Origin: an uncultured Bacillota bacterium
GTDB lineage: Bacteria; Bacillota_I; Bacilli_A; RFN20; CAG-826
Reading direction: 5' to 3'
Assembly: GCA_949299565.1 (NCBI GenBank)
Contig: OX437086.1
Coordinates: 476,919-540,918 of the forward strand
DNA length: 64,000 bases
Below are positions 36,433 through 45,528 of the stretch, piece after piece. Made by a program: the position numbers and the translations under genes. Positions within the stretch are counted from its first letter, which is position 1; each line of letters opens with the position of its first letter. Below the pieces are notes generated by a model, which did no database searches, was not told the origin of the DNA, and worked only from the letters and a program-made list of their open reading frames with translations.

Positions 36433-36752
36433 TGGCCACCAGCGCAAGCTTTCCTTACATGATCATTACGCCGGAGGGGACTTTCCTTTCGGGGGAGGCT
36501 GAAGAATTATTGGTTCCATCGATAAATGGTCCGCTTGGGATTTTAAAAGGGCATACGCCTTATGTTTCGCCGCTTAAAGAGAACGGGAAACTCAAAATCG
36601 TCGAACACGGACAAGAATCATTTTATTTTCTCGAAGGCGGAATTCTCGAAGTGAAAGAAGATATTGTCTTGATTTTAGCTTTGCGCGTTCGAAAAGATCT
36701 TTCAGACGTTGATTCAAAGACGATGAATGTTAAGATAAGCGAGGGAGCATGA
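36432..36752 (+). CDS. atpC: ATP synthase F1 subunit epsilon, lacking the C-terminal helices
   Basis: A 106-residue epsilon subunit, while most have about 130-140. The N-terminal beta-sandwich (about 8-88) is complete (MIITPEG start, GILKGHTPYVSPL, FLEGGILEV). The C-terminal helical hairpin, which in other bacteria inhibits ATP hydrolysis, is reduced to some 20 residues. It begins on the last base of atpD and ends 1 nt before the next gene, so the shortening is not due to a visible frameshift. Confidence 0.9.
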
Positions 36753-36753
36753 A

Positions 36754-37977
36754 ATGAATTTCCTTTTTCTTTCGCCGAATTTCCCGGTCCGTTATTTTAA
36801 ATGGGTTGAAGCTTTAAAAAACCACGGAGTCACGGTTTTAGGCATTGGCGATTCGCCTCTTTATGATGTCCATCCGCGTTTGATTTCTTCGCTTAAAGAA
36901 TATCGCTTCGTGCAGGATCTCAATGACTATCCTTCTCTTTTAATGGCCGCGCGTTCTTTAAGCGAGCGTTATGGCCCCATCGATTATTCAGAAAGCGACA
37001 ATGAGTGGTGGCTTTCTACGGACGCGCGTTTGAGGAAAGATTTAAATATCAAAACCGGTCTTTGGCCGGAAGACATGGAAAAGATCAAAGCCAAACACGC
37101 GATGAAAGAGGCTTTTCAAAAAGCGGGCGCGAAAACGATGCGTTATGTTTTGGTGGATGGTCCTAAGGATTTAGAACGTGTTTTAGCTTTTGCTCAAGAA
37201 GTAGGTTATCCTCTCTTTGCGAAGCCCGACATCGGTGTCGGAGCTTCTGACTCCTTTAAATTAAAAGACGAAGAGGCAGTCCGTTTTTTCTTAAAAGAGC
37301 CATTAAAAGAAACCCACATTATCGAAGAATATATCCAAGGAACCATCGTCAGCTTCGATGGCATTTGCGATAAAGACAGCAATGTCGTTTTTGCAACGTC
37401 TGATCACTTTGAAACGCCGGTCGCGGACGTCGTGAATGAAAAGATCGATTATTTATATTTCGCCAATCCGTTTGCGCTTCCGTTTCCTGATTCTGACGGA
37501 GAAGAGTTTTTAGAATTAGGGAAGCGCGTTGTTAAATCTTTTGCAATTTCCAAACGCTTTTTCCATATTGAATTCTTCCTTCTAACAGAAGACCGTCCGG
37601 GTTTAGCTAAGAAGGGAGAATTTGTCGCTTTGGAGTGCAACATGCGACCGCCGGGTGGCTATACGCCCGATTTAATCGACTTCGCCAATAGCGTTTCTTG
37701 TTACGAAATCTACGCAGATGTCATCTGTTATAACGAAAATCGTCAGAATATGAACCTCGAAAAATATTACGCTTTCGCAAGTGCGCGAAAGGATAATCTC
37801 TCATATCTTCATAGCCCCGATGAAATTAAAAGCCGTTATAAAAACAGCCTCTGCATGTCGGGGCGTTATCCTCCTCATATCGCATCCGCGATGGGCAACG
37901 AATTTTATTACGCGAAGTTCAAAGACTATCAAGAAGGCGTTCTCTTCGATCGTTACGTGCGAGCAAAGAAAAATTAA
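36754..37977 (+). CDS. ATP-grasp family ligase, substrate unknown
   Basis: A 407-residue ATP-grasp protein. Residues about 115-290 form the ATP-grasp core: KHAMKEAFQKAGAKT lead-in, YPLFAKPDIGVGASDSFKL glycine-rich loop, EEYIQGTIVSFDG, and the metal-binding ALECNMRPPGG. The N-terminus is a Rossmann-like domain as in carbamoyl-phosphate-synthase-type ligases. Such enzymes join a carboxylate to an amine with ATP; the substrate is not evident. It follows atpC by 1 nt and so appears cotranscribed with the ATP synthase. Its stop shares TTAA with the convergent lipoprotein gene. Confidence 0.85.
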   Translation: MNFLFLSPNFPVRYFKWVEALKNHGVTVLGIGDSPLYDVHPRLISSLKEYRFVQDLNDYPSLLMAARSLSERYGPIDYSESDNEWWLSTDARLRKDLNIKTGLWPEDMEKIKAKHAMKEAFQKAGAKTMRYVLVDGPKDLERVLAFAQEVGYPLFAKPDIGVGASDSFKLKDEEAVRFFLKEPLKETHIIEEYIQGTIVSFDGICDKDSNVVFATSDHFETPVADVVNEKIDYLYFANPFALPFPDSDGEEFLELGKRVVKSFAISKRFFHIEFFLLTEDRPGLAKKGEFVALECNMRPPGGYTPDLIDFANSVSCYEIYADVICYNENRQNMNLEKYYAFASARKDNLSYLHSPDEIKSRYKNSLCMSGRYPPHIASAMGNEFYYAKFKDYQEGVLFDRYVRAKKN

Positions 37978-38762
37978 GCCAAATATTCTTCAAGAAGTTC
38001 TTGCGCCCCTTCAGTGGCGATAGGAGCTTCTTTTTCTTTGTATTTGAGAGTCGCTTCTTCTTCCTCGATTTCAAAGAAAGCAAGCGTTCTTTCTTGATCT
38101 TCAATCGTCATTTTTCCGTAATCGAAAACCAATAACGGCTTTGCTTGCCTCGTTTCGAATAGTGGAAGCAATTTCTCATCAAAATATGTGTCATTGGATG
38201 GCGATAAATAATAAAGAGGGTCTTCAAAATCCGCTTCAATCAAATCGTCATAACTTTTTCCTAAATAATATGAGGCAGCGGAGGCTTCAGCATCGAAGCT
38301 ATTTTCTAAATAATAAGCACTTACGTTTCCGGCCACTATCGAATGAACCTCTTGCCCTTTTGCTAAAAACAGTTCTGGGGTGGCGCCATTTAGTTCCTCG
38401 CCTTCTATAAAATAATCATTGAGTCTTCTTAATTCTTCCTGATATTGCGTAAGATTTTCATTATTTTCCACAAGGTAGAAAGTGAGACCTTCTTGGATAA
38501 TGAAATTAAGGAATGTTGGAGCAAAACGGTCACAGTAAACGCATTCTGTCGAACTTAAAAGGAAAAGGACGTCCTCACCGCGTTCTAGCGCCTCAATGAT
38601 ATTTTGAGCTCCGATTCCATAAGCATAATCGCGATATTCGGGGGCGGGGGAAGCCTTCAAACTCAAATTATGCGGAATATTGTATTCGCGCATTCCGCCA
38701 GCGTAATCGCATCCCGCCAGCGGGAATAAAAGCAAAAAAGCCAGGAAAGATGATTTCTTCAT
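37974..38762 (-). CDS. Thioredoxin-like lipoprotein with CxxC motif
   Basis: A 262-residue protein with a lipoprotein signal ending in LAGC (Cys18). A thioredoxin-like region follows, with ECVYCDRF (Cys74, Cys77) after a VLFLLSSTE strand, the expected place for a redox-active pair. The C-terminal part is acidic. Probably an extracytoplasmic disulfide oxidoreductase or a bacteriocin-transport accessory-type protein. It overlaps the upstream gene by 4 nt (minus-strand operon with the choline-kinase-like gene and rqcH). Confidence 0.75.
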   Translation of the reverse strand: MKKSSFLAFLLLFPLAGCDYAGGMREYNIPHNLSLKASPAPEYRDYAYGIGAQNIIEALERGEDVLFLLSSTECVYCDRFAPTFLNFIIQEGLTFYLVENNENLTQYQEELRRLNDYFIEGEELNGATPELFLAKGQEVHSIVAGNVSAYYLENSFDAEASAASYYLGKSYDDLIEADFEDPLYYLSPSNDTYFDEKLLPLFETRQAKPLLVFDYGKMTIEDQERTLAFFEIEEEEATLKYKEKEAPIATEGAQELLEEYLA

Positions 38763-39619
38763 AAAAACATTCTATCGTAATTTCCTTTTTGATAGAGGGC
38801 GAGACGCTTTTTTCTCCGTTCCTTTTTTTCTTGATGAATTTTGATGAAAGTTGGGTTGTTTGTCTCGTAGTAGCGTTTGAGGCTCCAACTTTCCCATAAA
38901 GCATCGAGGAAAAACAAGAAAGGGCTGAGTTCAGCATGAGAATAATTCGTATCGATAAGAAGAATTTGAGCATCCTTCTCTTCTTCGTTTTCTTGACTTG
39001 GATTTTCCGAAAGAAAGGAAGCGTAATCGAATAGAGGATGGGCTAAAGAGGCGAATTCATAGTCGATGATGTAATTCTTCTTTTTGCTTTTTAAGAAATT
39101 GCCGGGCACTAAATCAAGATGCGAAACGACCATTTCTTGTCTCTTTAAAAGTTCTTGAAAACTTTTGAGAAAAGAAGAGGGCAATAATTCTTCAACTTCT
39201 TTTCCGCTTTTCATAGTGTAGAAAGAAAGACGTTTAAAAGGCGAAAAGGATTTTAAAGCAAGGAGAGCATCGCTTTTTATCGAATGTAGTTTCTTAATTA
39301 GTGAACCCGCTTCTTTTAAAGCATTTTCGCGGTTTTTAAAAAAGTTTTCAGTTTTTTGCAAGTAAGGTTCGATGAAATTTCCTTCTTTATCAAAATATAG
39401 AAGCGACGGAGCGATTCCGATCTCATGAGCTTTTTTCTGAATGACGTATTCGTTATTGACGTTATAAAAAGGAACATCACTTGCTTCTTTTAAACGCAAG
39501 ACGTAATTGCCGTTTATAAGAAAAAGCGAATTTGAAAGCCCGCCGTCTAAAGGAAGGATCTTTATAATCGGTTCATCTATAAAGGAAGCGAAAATTCTTT
39601 TTGCTTTTTCAAGTTTCAT
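38759..39619 (-). CDS. Choline/ethanolamine kinase-like (LicA/APH-family) phosphotransferase
   Basis: A 286-residue aminoglycoside-phosphotransferase-fold kinase. It has the Brenner motif as HLDLVPGN and the metal-binding Asp in IDYEFASLAHPLFD, both typical of LicA-type choline kinases and bacterial thiamine/choline kinases. The N-lobe has LPLDGGLSNSLFLI with the Lys-bearing strand YVLRLKE. It may make phosphocholine for surface decoration, but no licB/C/D genes are seen, so the substrate is open. It overlaps both neighbours by 4 nt. Confidence 0.8.
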   Translation of the reverse strand: MKLEKAKRIFASFIDEPIIKILPLDGGLSNSLFLINGNYVLRLKEASDVPFYNVNNEYVIQKKAHEIGIAPSLLYFDKEGNFIEPYLQKTENFFKNRENALKEAGSLIKKLHSIKSDALLALKSFSPFKRLSFYTMKSGKEVEELLPSSFLKSFQELLKRQEMVVSHLDLVPGNFLKSKKKNYIIDYEFASLAHPLFDYASFLSENPSQENEEEKDAQILLIDTNYSHAELSPFLFFLDALWESWSLKRYYETNNPTFIKIHQEKKERRKKRLALYQKGNYDRMFL

Positions 39620-41013
39620 AATTTTTCGATCTTCTCTGCTTCTTTATAAAGAGACATGGCTTCCTCTTCTAGTTTTCTAATGTGAATCGTTTCGTGCGTC
39701 AAAACCTTAACTTCTCCCGTCTTATGTCCTTTTTGAAGATTCTTTTTCAGAGCATAGATGACGTCGCCGTCCTCTTGTTTAATCGAGATGAGCGCCAGCG
39801 AGCAAGCGATGCGCAAGGCTTTTTCTGAGGGTTTATCGCTTAAAATAGCGACATGGGCACCAGAAGTGTTTGCGACATGAAACCATGGATAATTTCGATT
39901 TTTCAATAAGAGGAAAGTCAAGGTTTCGTTCTGTTTGGCGTTTTTGCCAAACAAGAAGGTAAAGCCGTTCCATTTGCAAATATACGGGAGCCTCGCCTCC
40001 TTTAAAGAAGTAGGAAGAGCTTTGACTTTCTTTTCGTTTTTTAATGAAGGAAGCAATTCCTCTAAATCCTTTTCATCAGCGAGAGAAATGGTTACGAGCA
40101 TCTCTTGGAGATGCTTTTGCTCTTCTTGTGTTTTTTCTAGATGTTCTTGAATGAGAGGCAAGGCTTTTTTCGCCTTTTTCGCCTTTTGGAAATAAGCCTC
40201 ACTATTTTGGAAGATGCTTTTTTTCGGATTTAGGGCAATTTCTTCTCCTTCAAGAACAACTTTCTCGCTGAGTTGAATTTCGTTTTGGTAGGTGAGGAGG
40301 AGAGTTCCTTTTTTGTAATCATTGAGAGCTTCTGAAGAAATAAGGTAATCTCTTTTTAAACTTTCTTCCTTCCGCGCCAAGAGGCGGGCGCGGTTATGAA
40401 GACTCTTAAGTAAGGGCATAAAAAGATAGTCTCGGCGTTTCTTCTCCAATGTCTTTAAAATTTCTTCACGCATATTCGTTTCGAAACTATGAGGGACATA
40501 ACGCGCTTCAACGTTCCTTTGTCCTTTAAACATCGGCTTTTGATATTGAAGGTTCGGCATTAAAGGGCGAGGTTCCTCAATGGAAGAAGGGCGATAGACG
40601 GCAATAATTTTCTCCTTCTCATCGGTTATGATGAGATTAGGATGATGCGGAATCAATTCGAGAAAAAGCGAACGTTTTTCTAGTTGAAGCGCTTCTCCGA
40701 TGATTGTGAAATTTAAACGGACGATCCGTTCGTTTTCTAATACTTCGCCGTCTTGATAATGAGCGCGTCTTAATTCCTTCTCCAACTTCAAAAAGAAAGG
40801 GTCGTTGAGACTTTTTAAACGAGGGAATTCAGCGATAAATAGAAGCGGAGAAGGGGCTAAAAGCGAAAGGAAAAGCGCTTGATTATCGCTTCCGTTCAAA
40901 CGAAAAACATAGACGCCCGGAAGATAGAGCAAGGAGCGCTCCAATGAGCGCCCTTTTAATACTTGATCAACTTCGGGGAAGTAAATCTCTAAATCGCGCG
41001 CGGAAAATGACAT
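39616..41013 (-). CDS. rqcH: Rqc2/RqcH-type ribosome quality-control protein (NFACT family)
   Basis: About 465 residues. It has an NFACT-N domain (about 1-200; the family motif appears as ERIVRLNF and LELIPHHPNLII), a coiled-coil middle (about 230-320) and an NFACT-R (DUF814) domain with YPWFHVANTSGAHVAI. RqcH recruits tRNA-Ala to add alanine tails to stalled chains on 50S subunits. At some 465 residues it is shorter than the Bacillus protein (570), and the usual Asp-Arg of the tRNA-binding motif appears as Glu-Arg. ATG 41013 follows TATACT by 6 nt with no ribosome-binding site; the upstream in-frame TTG (41031) is less likely. Confidence 0.88.
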   Translation of the reverse strand: MSFSARDLEIYFPEVDQVLKGRSLERSLLYLPGVYVFRLNGSDNQALFLSLLAPSPLLFIAEFPRLKSLNDPFFLKLEKELRRAHYQDGEVLENERIVRLNFTIIGEALQLEKRSLFLELIPHHPNLIITDEKEKIIAVYRPSSIEEPRPLMPNLQYQKPMFKGQRNVEARYVPHSFETNMREEILKTLEKKRRDYLFMPLLKSLHNRARLLARKEESLKRDYLISSEALNDYKKGTLLLTYQNEIQLSEKVVLEGEEIALNPKKSIFQNSEAYFQKAKKAKKALPLIQEHLEKTQEEQKHLQEMLVTISLADEKDLEELLPSLKNEKKVKALPTSLKEARLPYICKWNGFTFLFGKNAKQNETLTFLLLKNRNYPWFHVANTSGAHVAILSDKPSEKALRIACSLALISIKQEDGDVIYALKKNLQKGHKTGEVKVLTHETIHIRKLEEEAMSLYKEAEKIEKL

Positions 41014-41019
41014 GGAAAT

Positions 41020-41025
41020 AGTATA
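41020..41025 (-). promoter_or_regulatory. -10 box of rqcH, probably leaderless
   Basis: TATACT on the minus strand ends 6 nt before the ATG at 41013; no Shine-Dalgarno lies between. Confidence 0.45.
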
Positions 41026-41089
41026 GCGCAAAATGTAGTTTGCTTGACCTCGTATTGAAAACGAGATAGCCTATATCGGGGTTGAAAAT

Positions 41090-41953
41090 ATGTCAGAAAA
41101 AATTGCTATTTCCGCGGAAACCACAATCGACCTTCCGAAGGAAGACTTAGAAAAATATAACATTCACGTCTTGCCTTTCCACGTTTTGATGGGTGGAAAG
41201 GAAGGCTACGACAACGAATTTACGAACGAAGATCTTTTTGAATACACGAAAAAGACGGGCAAACTTTGCCGCACGAGCGCTTGCAATGTCGAAGAATTGG
41301 AGAAACATTTCGCGGCGCTTTTTGAAGAAGGTTATACCCAAATTATTCATTTTTCGATATCCGATAAACTCTCAAGCGGTTATAAAAACGCTGTGCAGGC
41401 CGCGCACGGAAATCCAAATATTGTTGTGATTGACACGCATGTTGCGAGCAGCGGGATTTTCTTGTTAGTCCGCGTTGCTTATGAAGCATTGGAAAAAGGC
41501 TTGAGTCTTTTAGAAATTGAGAAAAATGTTTTAGAAGCGCGCGACAAGAATTTGCAAACTTCTCTCATCGTCTCTTCTTTGGACTTTTTATATCGTGGCG
41601 GCCGTTGTTCCAAATTAGCGGCTTTAGGCGCGAATCTTTTAAAGATCAAACCCGCTGTGGTGTGCGACGAGAACGGGAGCCTCCAAATGAAAAAGAAATT
41701 TAGAGGCAACGTCGACCGCTGCGTCCGCTTCTATGTCGATTGGCTCCTTGAAACTTATCCAAACATCGATAAGCGAGTCGGTTATCTCGATTATACGGTC
41801 ATGGATCCGAAAATATTGGAAGAAACGAAGCGCTATTTGCTTGAAGAGAAAGGCTTCCAAGAGATTGGCGTTTATCGCGTTTCCGCCACAATCGGAGTTC
41901 ATACAGGTCCTGACGCCATGGGATTTCAGTTCCTATATAACGTCAATAAATAA
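41090..41953 (+). CDS. DegV-family fatty-acid-binding protein
   Basis: A 287-residue DegV protein. N-terminal domain with AETTIDLPKEDLEKYNI and a TSACNVEELEKHF segment; C-terminal domain with LDFLYRGGRCSK and a HTGPDAMGF end, as in FakB proteins. FakB delivers fatty acids to FakA for phosphorylation and use in phospholipids. No fakA lies in the window. It is preceded on the plus strand by TTGACC (41044-41049) and a small dyad CTCGT/ACGAG (41049-41065) that might be a control site. A terminator follows. Confidence 0.9.
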   Translation: MSEKIAISAETTIDLPKEDLEKYNIHVLPFHVLMGGKEGYDNEFTNEDLFEYTKKTGKLCRTSACNVEELEKHFAALFEEGYTQIIHFSISDKLSSGYKNAVQAAHGNPNIVVIDTHVASSGIFLLVRVAYEALEKGLSLLEIEKNVLEARDKNLQTSLIVSSLDFLYRGGRCSKLAALGANLLKIKPAVVCDENGSLQMKKKFRGNVDRCVRFYVDWLLETYPNIDKRVGYLDYTVMDPKILEETKRYLLEEKGFQEIGVYRVSATIGVHTGPDAMGFQFLYNVNK

Positions 41954-41977
41954 TTATTAAACAGAAAGCAAATAATG

Positions 41978-42010
41978 AGGCTAGGTCTTGGTCATCTAGC
42001 CTTTTTCTTT
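41978..42010 (+). terminator. Rho-independent terminator after the degV gene
   Basis: AGGCTAG (41978-41984) pairs with CTAGCCT (41996-42002), followed by TTTTCTTT. Confidence 0.75.
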
Positions 42011-42115
42011 AGATGTTTACGAATTTATTTTCTCGATAATGTTTCTTTTTGTTAAAATCAAATTGCTTTTTTCTTCTCTTTGTTCACAAGATGAACTAAT
42101 ATCAATAAATACACT

Positions 42116-42709
42116 ATGAATAAAGGTCTTTTGGTCATACTTTCAGGTCCTAGCGGTGTCGGCAAGGGAACAGTGCGTGAGTCTATAATGGCTCATCGAG
42201 AGCTTAACCTGGCTTATTCTGTCTCGATGACGACAAGACCGATGCGTCCTGGAGAAGTCGAAGGACGCGATTATTACTTTGTTGACGATGCGACCTTTAA
42301 AAAAGCCGTTAAAGATAAACTATTTCTTGAGCATACTTCCTTTGTTAAACATAATTACGGAACTTTAAAATCCGAAGTCTTTTCTCTTCTAGAGCAAGGG
42401 AAAAATGTTCTTCTTGAGATTGAAGTCAATGGTGCTCACCAAGTGATGAATGAAATTAATCGCGATGATTTATTGACAATCTTTCTTCTTCCGCCTTCTT
42501 ATGACGAATTGGAGAACCGCATTCGTCATCGTTCGACTGAACCAGAACCCGTCATCGAAAAGCGTTTAGCGAAGGCTAAATTAGAGATGGAAATGGCGCG
42601 CGGTTACAATTATCAAGTTGTTAATGATGATGTGACGCGCGTTTCTCAAGAGATCGTTTCAATCCTTCAAAAAGCCTTTCAGGAACGTGCGACATTGACT
42701 ACACTTTAG
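42116..42709 (+). CDS. gmk: Guanylate kinase
   Basis: A 197-residue kinase that converts GMP to GDP. P-loop GPSGVGKGT near residue 12, GMP-binding segments TTRPMRPGEVEGRDYYFV and the lid region around IRHRSTE. Normal length. There is no Shine-Dalgarno; TAATAT at 42097-42102 ends 13 nt before the ATG, implying a very short leader. It is followed directly by priA; rpoZ and coaBC, usual in this cluster, are absent. Confidence 0.95.
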   Translation: MNKGLLVILSGPSGVGKGTVRESIMAHRELNLAYSVSMTTRPMRPGEVEGRDYYFVDDATFKKAVKDKLFLEHTSFVKHNYGTLKSEVFSLLEQGKNVLLEIEVNGAHQVMNEINRDDLLTIFLLPPSYDELENRIRHRSTEPEPVIEKRLAKAKLEMEMARGYNYQVVNDDVTRVSQEIVSILQKAFQERATLTTL

Positions 42710-42712
42710 TTG

Positions 42713-44899
42713 ATGTGGCGCGTTGATGTTTTGTTAGAAATCGTTAGTCGGGGACTCGACCGCACTTTCAGTTATTTTTATTGCGGAAAGAAATCGTTAG
42801 ATATTTATTTTCGCGTATTAGTGGATTTTAATGGTCGTTCTTTGATGGGATTCGTCTTGAAGAAGAAAGAAATAAGCAAAGAAGAGATAGGGGATTTAAA
42901 AGAGATCAAAGAAGAAAACATAGTCGATGAAGAACCGCTTCTGAGTCCCTCGCTTTTTCAACTAGCAGAGGTGGTTGCGAATTATTATCTAGCTTCGCGC
43001 GCTCGCGTGCTTCAATCGATGCTTCCGCGTTCTCTTTCTCCGCGTCGTTCTTCACTCAAAGGCGTAAAAATCGCCTACGAAACTTATGTTAAATTGTTAG
43101 ATGATTCGGAGAAGGATTTATCGCCGAAACAATTGGAATGCGTGCGATTATTGAAGGAGAATAACTACGAAATTCGTAAAAAAGAAGCGGGCTCTCCTTC
43201 GATTTTGAAAGCTTTATCTTCTAAAGGCGTCATTTCCTTTTTTCGAGTTGAAAAGAAAAGGGGTTTGCATCGGATCAAGGCCTTTCCGCATGAAAAATTA
43301 GAATTGACTCCCGCTCAGAAAGAAGCCTTTTTTGGCATTTTGAAAGCCAAACAAGACGTCACTTTATTAGAAGGCGTTACCGGTTCTGGCAAAACGGAAA
43401 TTTATCTCCAATTGTCCGAGAAAGCATTAGAAGAAGGAAAAAGCGTCATCATGTTAGTTCCTGAAATCAATCTTACCCCTCAGATGGTCAGTTATTTTGC
43501 TGCTCGCTTTCATGAGAAGGTGGCGATTCTTCATAGCGGTCTTACGGAGGGCGAGCGTTATGATGAATATCGACGGATCGCAAAAGGGGAAGCTCAAATT
43601 GTTATTGGGGCTAGAAGCGCGGTTTTTGCTCCTTTAAAAAATGTTGGTTTGATCATTTTAGATGAAGAGCACGTTGAATCGTATAAGCAAGAAACAGCCC
43701 CTTTTTATCATGCACGCGAAGTGGCGATTATGCGCGGAAAAATTGAAGGTGCCCGCGTTCTTTTAGGCAGTGCCACGCCATCGCTTGAAAGCCGAGCCCG
43801 CGCCCATAAAGGAGTCTATGCTTTTGTCGAACTAAAAGAGCGAGTAAACGGAAAAGCTCTTCCGAAGGTTCGGATTTTAGACTTAAGGACGCCTGATATT
43901 TTTACGAAAGCTTCCGATAAAATTTCGCGTCCTTTGCTTTATGCTCTCAAGGAGCGTTTAGAAAAAGGCGAGCAAAGCCTTTTGCTTCTCAATCGTCGCG
44001 GTTATTGGACAGGCATTGAATGTCCTGATTGCGGTCATCTTTTCATGTGTCCTGATTGCGGTGGTTATCTGACTTATCATATGAGCGATCAACTCCTTAA
44101 ATGTCATCATTGCGGTTACGTTGAAGAATATCCAGAATGCTGTCCTCAATGTCATAACACGAAACTTCGGCGGATTGGTTACGGAACCGAGAGATTGGAG
44201 AGAGATTTGCGCGATTTATTGCCAGAAGCTCGGATAGCGCGTCTTGACCGAGACGTCGGGCGCGTTTCGAAAAAAATGGAGGAGATTTTAGAGGATTTTC
44301 GGGCTGGCAAATACGATATTCTGCTCGGGACTCAAATGATTGCGAAAGGGCATGATTTTCCAAACCTCACCTTAGCGGGAATGGCCTTGGCAGACATCGG
44401 GTTAGCCCTTCCTTCTTATCGTTCGAGCGAACGAACTTTCAATCTTGTGACTCAAACCGTCGGGCGCGCTGGAAGATCAGAAAAAAACGGAGAAGCCTTT
44501 ATTCAAACTTTTAACCCCGAACATTACGCGATTGTTTTAGGGGCACGCCAAGATTATGAGGCCTTCTTCCGTTACGAGATGAAGATGCGGCACGATAACG
44601 AGGAACCGCCTTATGTTTATATGTTGACCCTCTATGTTTCAGCAAAAAGCGAGGAACGATCTTTTCAAGGTGCTTCTGATTTAAGGGCAATGATTGAAGA
44701 ACTTAAATTGAATGATTTACGAATCATCGGTCCTTTTACTCCCTATATCAGCGTTTCGCAGGGCCTATATCGAAAAGTCCTCCTTTTAAAGGCACGCGAC
44801 ATGTCTAGACTTAAACCCAAACTTAAAGAAATCATCGAGACGTATGGTCAAAGGGGCGGTTTAAAGACGGAAGTGAACGTGGATCCTCTCGATTATTAA
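42713..44899 (+). CDS. priA: Primosomal protein N' (PriA helicase)
   Basis: A 728-residue superfamily-2 DNA helicase that restarts stalled replication forks. N-terminal DNA-binding domain, Walker A GVTGSGKTEI (about 221), DEEH box (ILDEEH), then the double zinc-binding module with paired CxxC motifs (CPDCGHLFMCPDCGG, CHHCG, CPQC) and the helicase C-terminal part with TQMIAKGHDFPNL and QTVGRAGR. ATG 42713 is preferred to the TTG at 42710. It starts 3 nt after the gmk stop. Confidence 0.96.
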   Translation: MWRVDVLLEIVSRGLDRTFSYFYCGKKSLDIYFRVLVDFNGRSLMGFVLKKKEISKEEIGDLKEIKEENIVDEEPLLSPSLFQLAEVVANYYLASRARVLQSMLPRSLSPRRSSLKGVKIAYETYVKLLDDSEKDLSPKQLECVRLLKENNYEIRKKEAGSPSILKALSSKGVISFFRVEKKRGLHRIKAFPHEKLELTPAQKEAFFGILKAKQDVTLLEGVTGSGKTEIYLQLSEKALEEGKSVIMLVPEINLTPQMVSYFAARFHEKVAILHSGLTEGERYDEYRRIAKGEAQIVIGARSAVFAPLKNVGLIILDEEHVESYKQETAPFYHAREVAIMRGKIEGARVLLGSATPSLESRARAHKGVYAFVELKERVNGKALPKVRILDLRTPDIFTKASDKISRPLLYALKERLEKGEQSLLLLNRRGYWTGIECPDCGHLFMCPDCGGYLTYHMSDQLLKCHHCGYVEEYPECCPQCHNTKLRRIGYGTERLERDLRDLLPEARIARLDRDVGRVSKKMEEILEDFRAGKYDILLGTQMIAKGHDFPNLTLAGMALADIGLALPSYRSSERTFNLVTQTVGRAGRSEKNGEAFIQTFNPEHYAIVLGARQDYEAFFRYEMKMRHDNEEPPYVYMLTLYVSAKSEERSFQGASDLRAMIEELKLNDLRIIGPFTPYISVSQGLYRKVLLLKARDMSRLKPKLKEIIETYGQRGGLKTEVNVDPLDY

Positions 44900-44925
44900 C
44901 ATTTTTGGGTTACTAAATGGACGTA

Positions 44926-44942
44926 TGTGATATATAATCACA
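44926..44942 (+). promoter_or_regulatory. Dyad operator overlapping a -10 box
   Basis: The perfect inverted repeat TGTGAT-ATATA-ATCACA contains TATAAT (44933-44938), the likely -10 of the gene at 44955. The arms resemble CRP/FNR-type half sites, but the spacing is 7 rather than 6 nt between TGTGA and TCACA. A repressor bound here would block the promoter. Confidence 0.5.
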
Positions 44943-44954
44943 TCACGTAGGCTT

Positions 44955-45512
44955 ATGATTACAATTGCAGTTCTCGGACTCGATCAATATGTTGTTGGTC
45001 ATTATTCAAAGGAGCACACGGAAAATTTAGCGAATATTCTCGAAGTCGAAGAGGATGAGATAAATTTTTATGCACCTCAATCCGTCATCTTTCATCGCGG
45101 GGTTGAGCAGACCTCATGGAACACTTTAATCATCGTTTCTCTTCCCGAACGTTTGGCGGTTTTAGAAGAGAAAGTCGCCACCTATTTGCTGAATACTTTC
45201 ACGAACTTCACGATCAATTTAGAGATTGAATTCCAGTATTTCCATGAAGGACATCGTTATCAAAAAAACAATTCTGACTTCCCGCGTTTTATCCAAGAAG
45301 AACAATTAGAAAAAGAAGCGAATCTTCTTAGAGAAGCTGAAGAAGAAGCGCATAAAGGCGCGGATTTGTTAGACGATGAAGATGATGAAGACGAGATTGA
45401 CATCAATAACCCCGAGGAACTTTATCTCGGGAACGTCTTCGCTGGTCATGAAGAGGAATTAGAGGCCAAAGCCGAAAAGGATTTGGCTATGCTAAGAAAG
45501 AAACGAAAGTAG
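44955..45512 (+). CDS. Conserved-looking acidic protein, unknown function
   Basis: A 185-residue protein. The first 115 residues are mixed alpha/beta (ITIAVLGLDQYVV start) and the rest is a charged helical tail with the acidic stretch DLLDDEDDEDEIDI and a basic end. No known motif. It sits where def and fmt usually lie, between priA and the rsmB position. No Shine-Dalgarno is seen; the mRNA leader would be only about 10 nt. Expression may be controlled by the dyad at 44926-44942. Confidence 0.65.
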   Translation: MITIAVLGLDQYVVGHYSKEHTENLANILEVEEDEINFYAPQSVIFHRGVEQTSWNTLIIVSLPERLAVLEEKVATYLLNTFTNFTINLEIEFQYFHEGHRYQKNNSDFPRFIQEEQLEKEANLLREAEEEAHKGADLLDDEDDEDEIDINNPEELYLGNVFAGHEEELEAKAEKDLAMLRKKRK

Positions 45513-45528
45513 AGGCAAGGAGGTCTAT

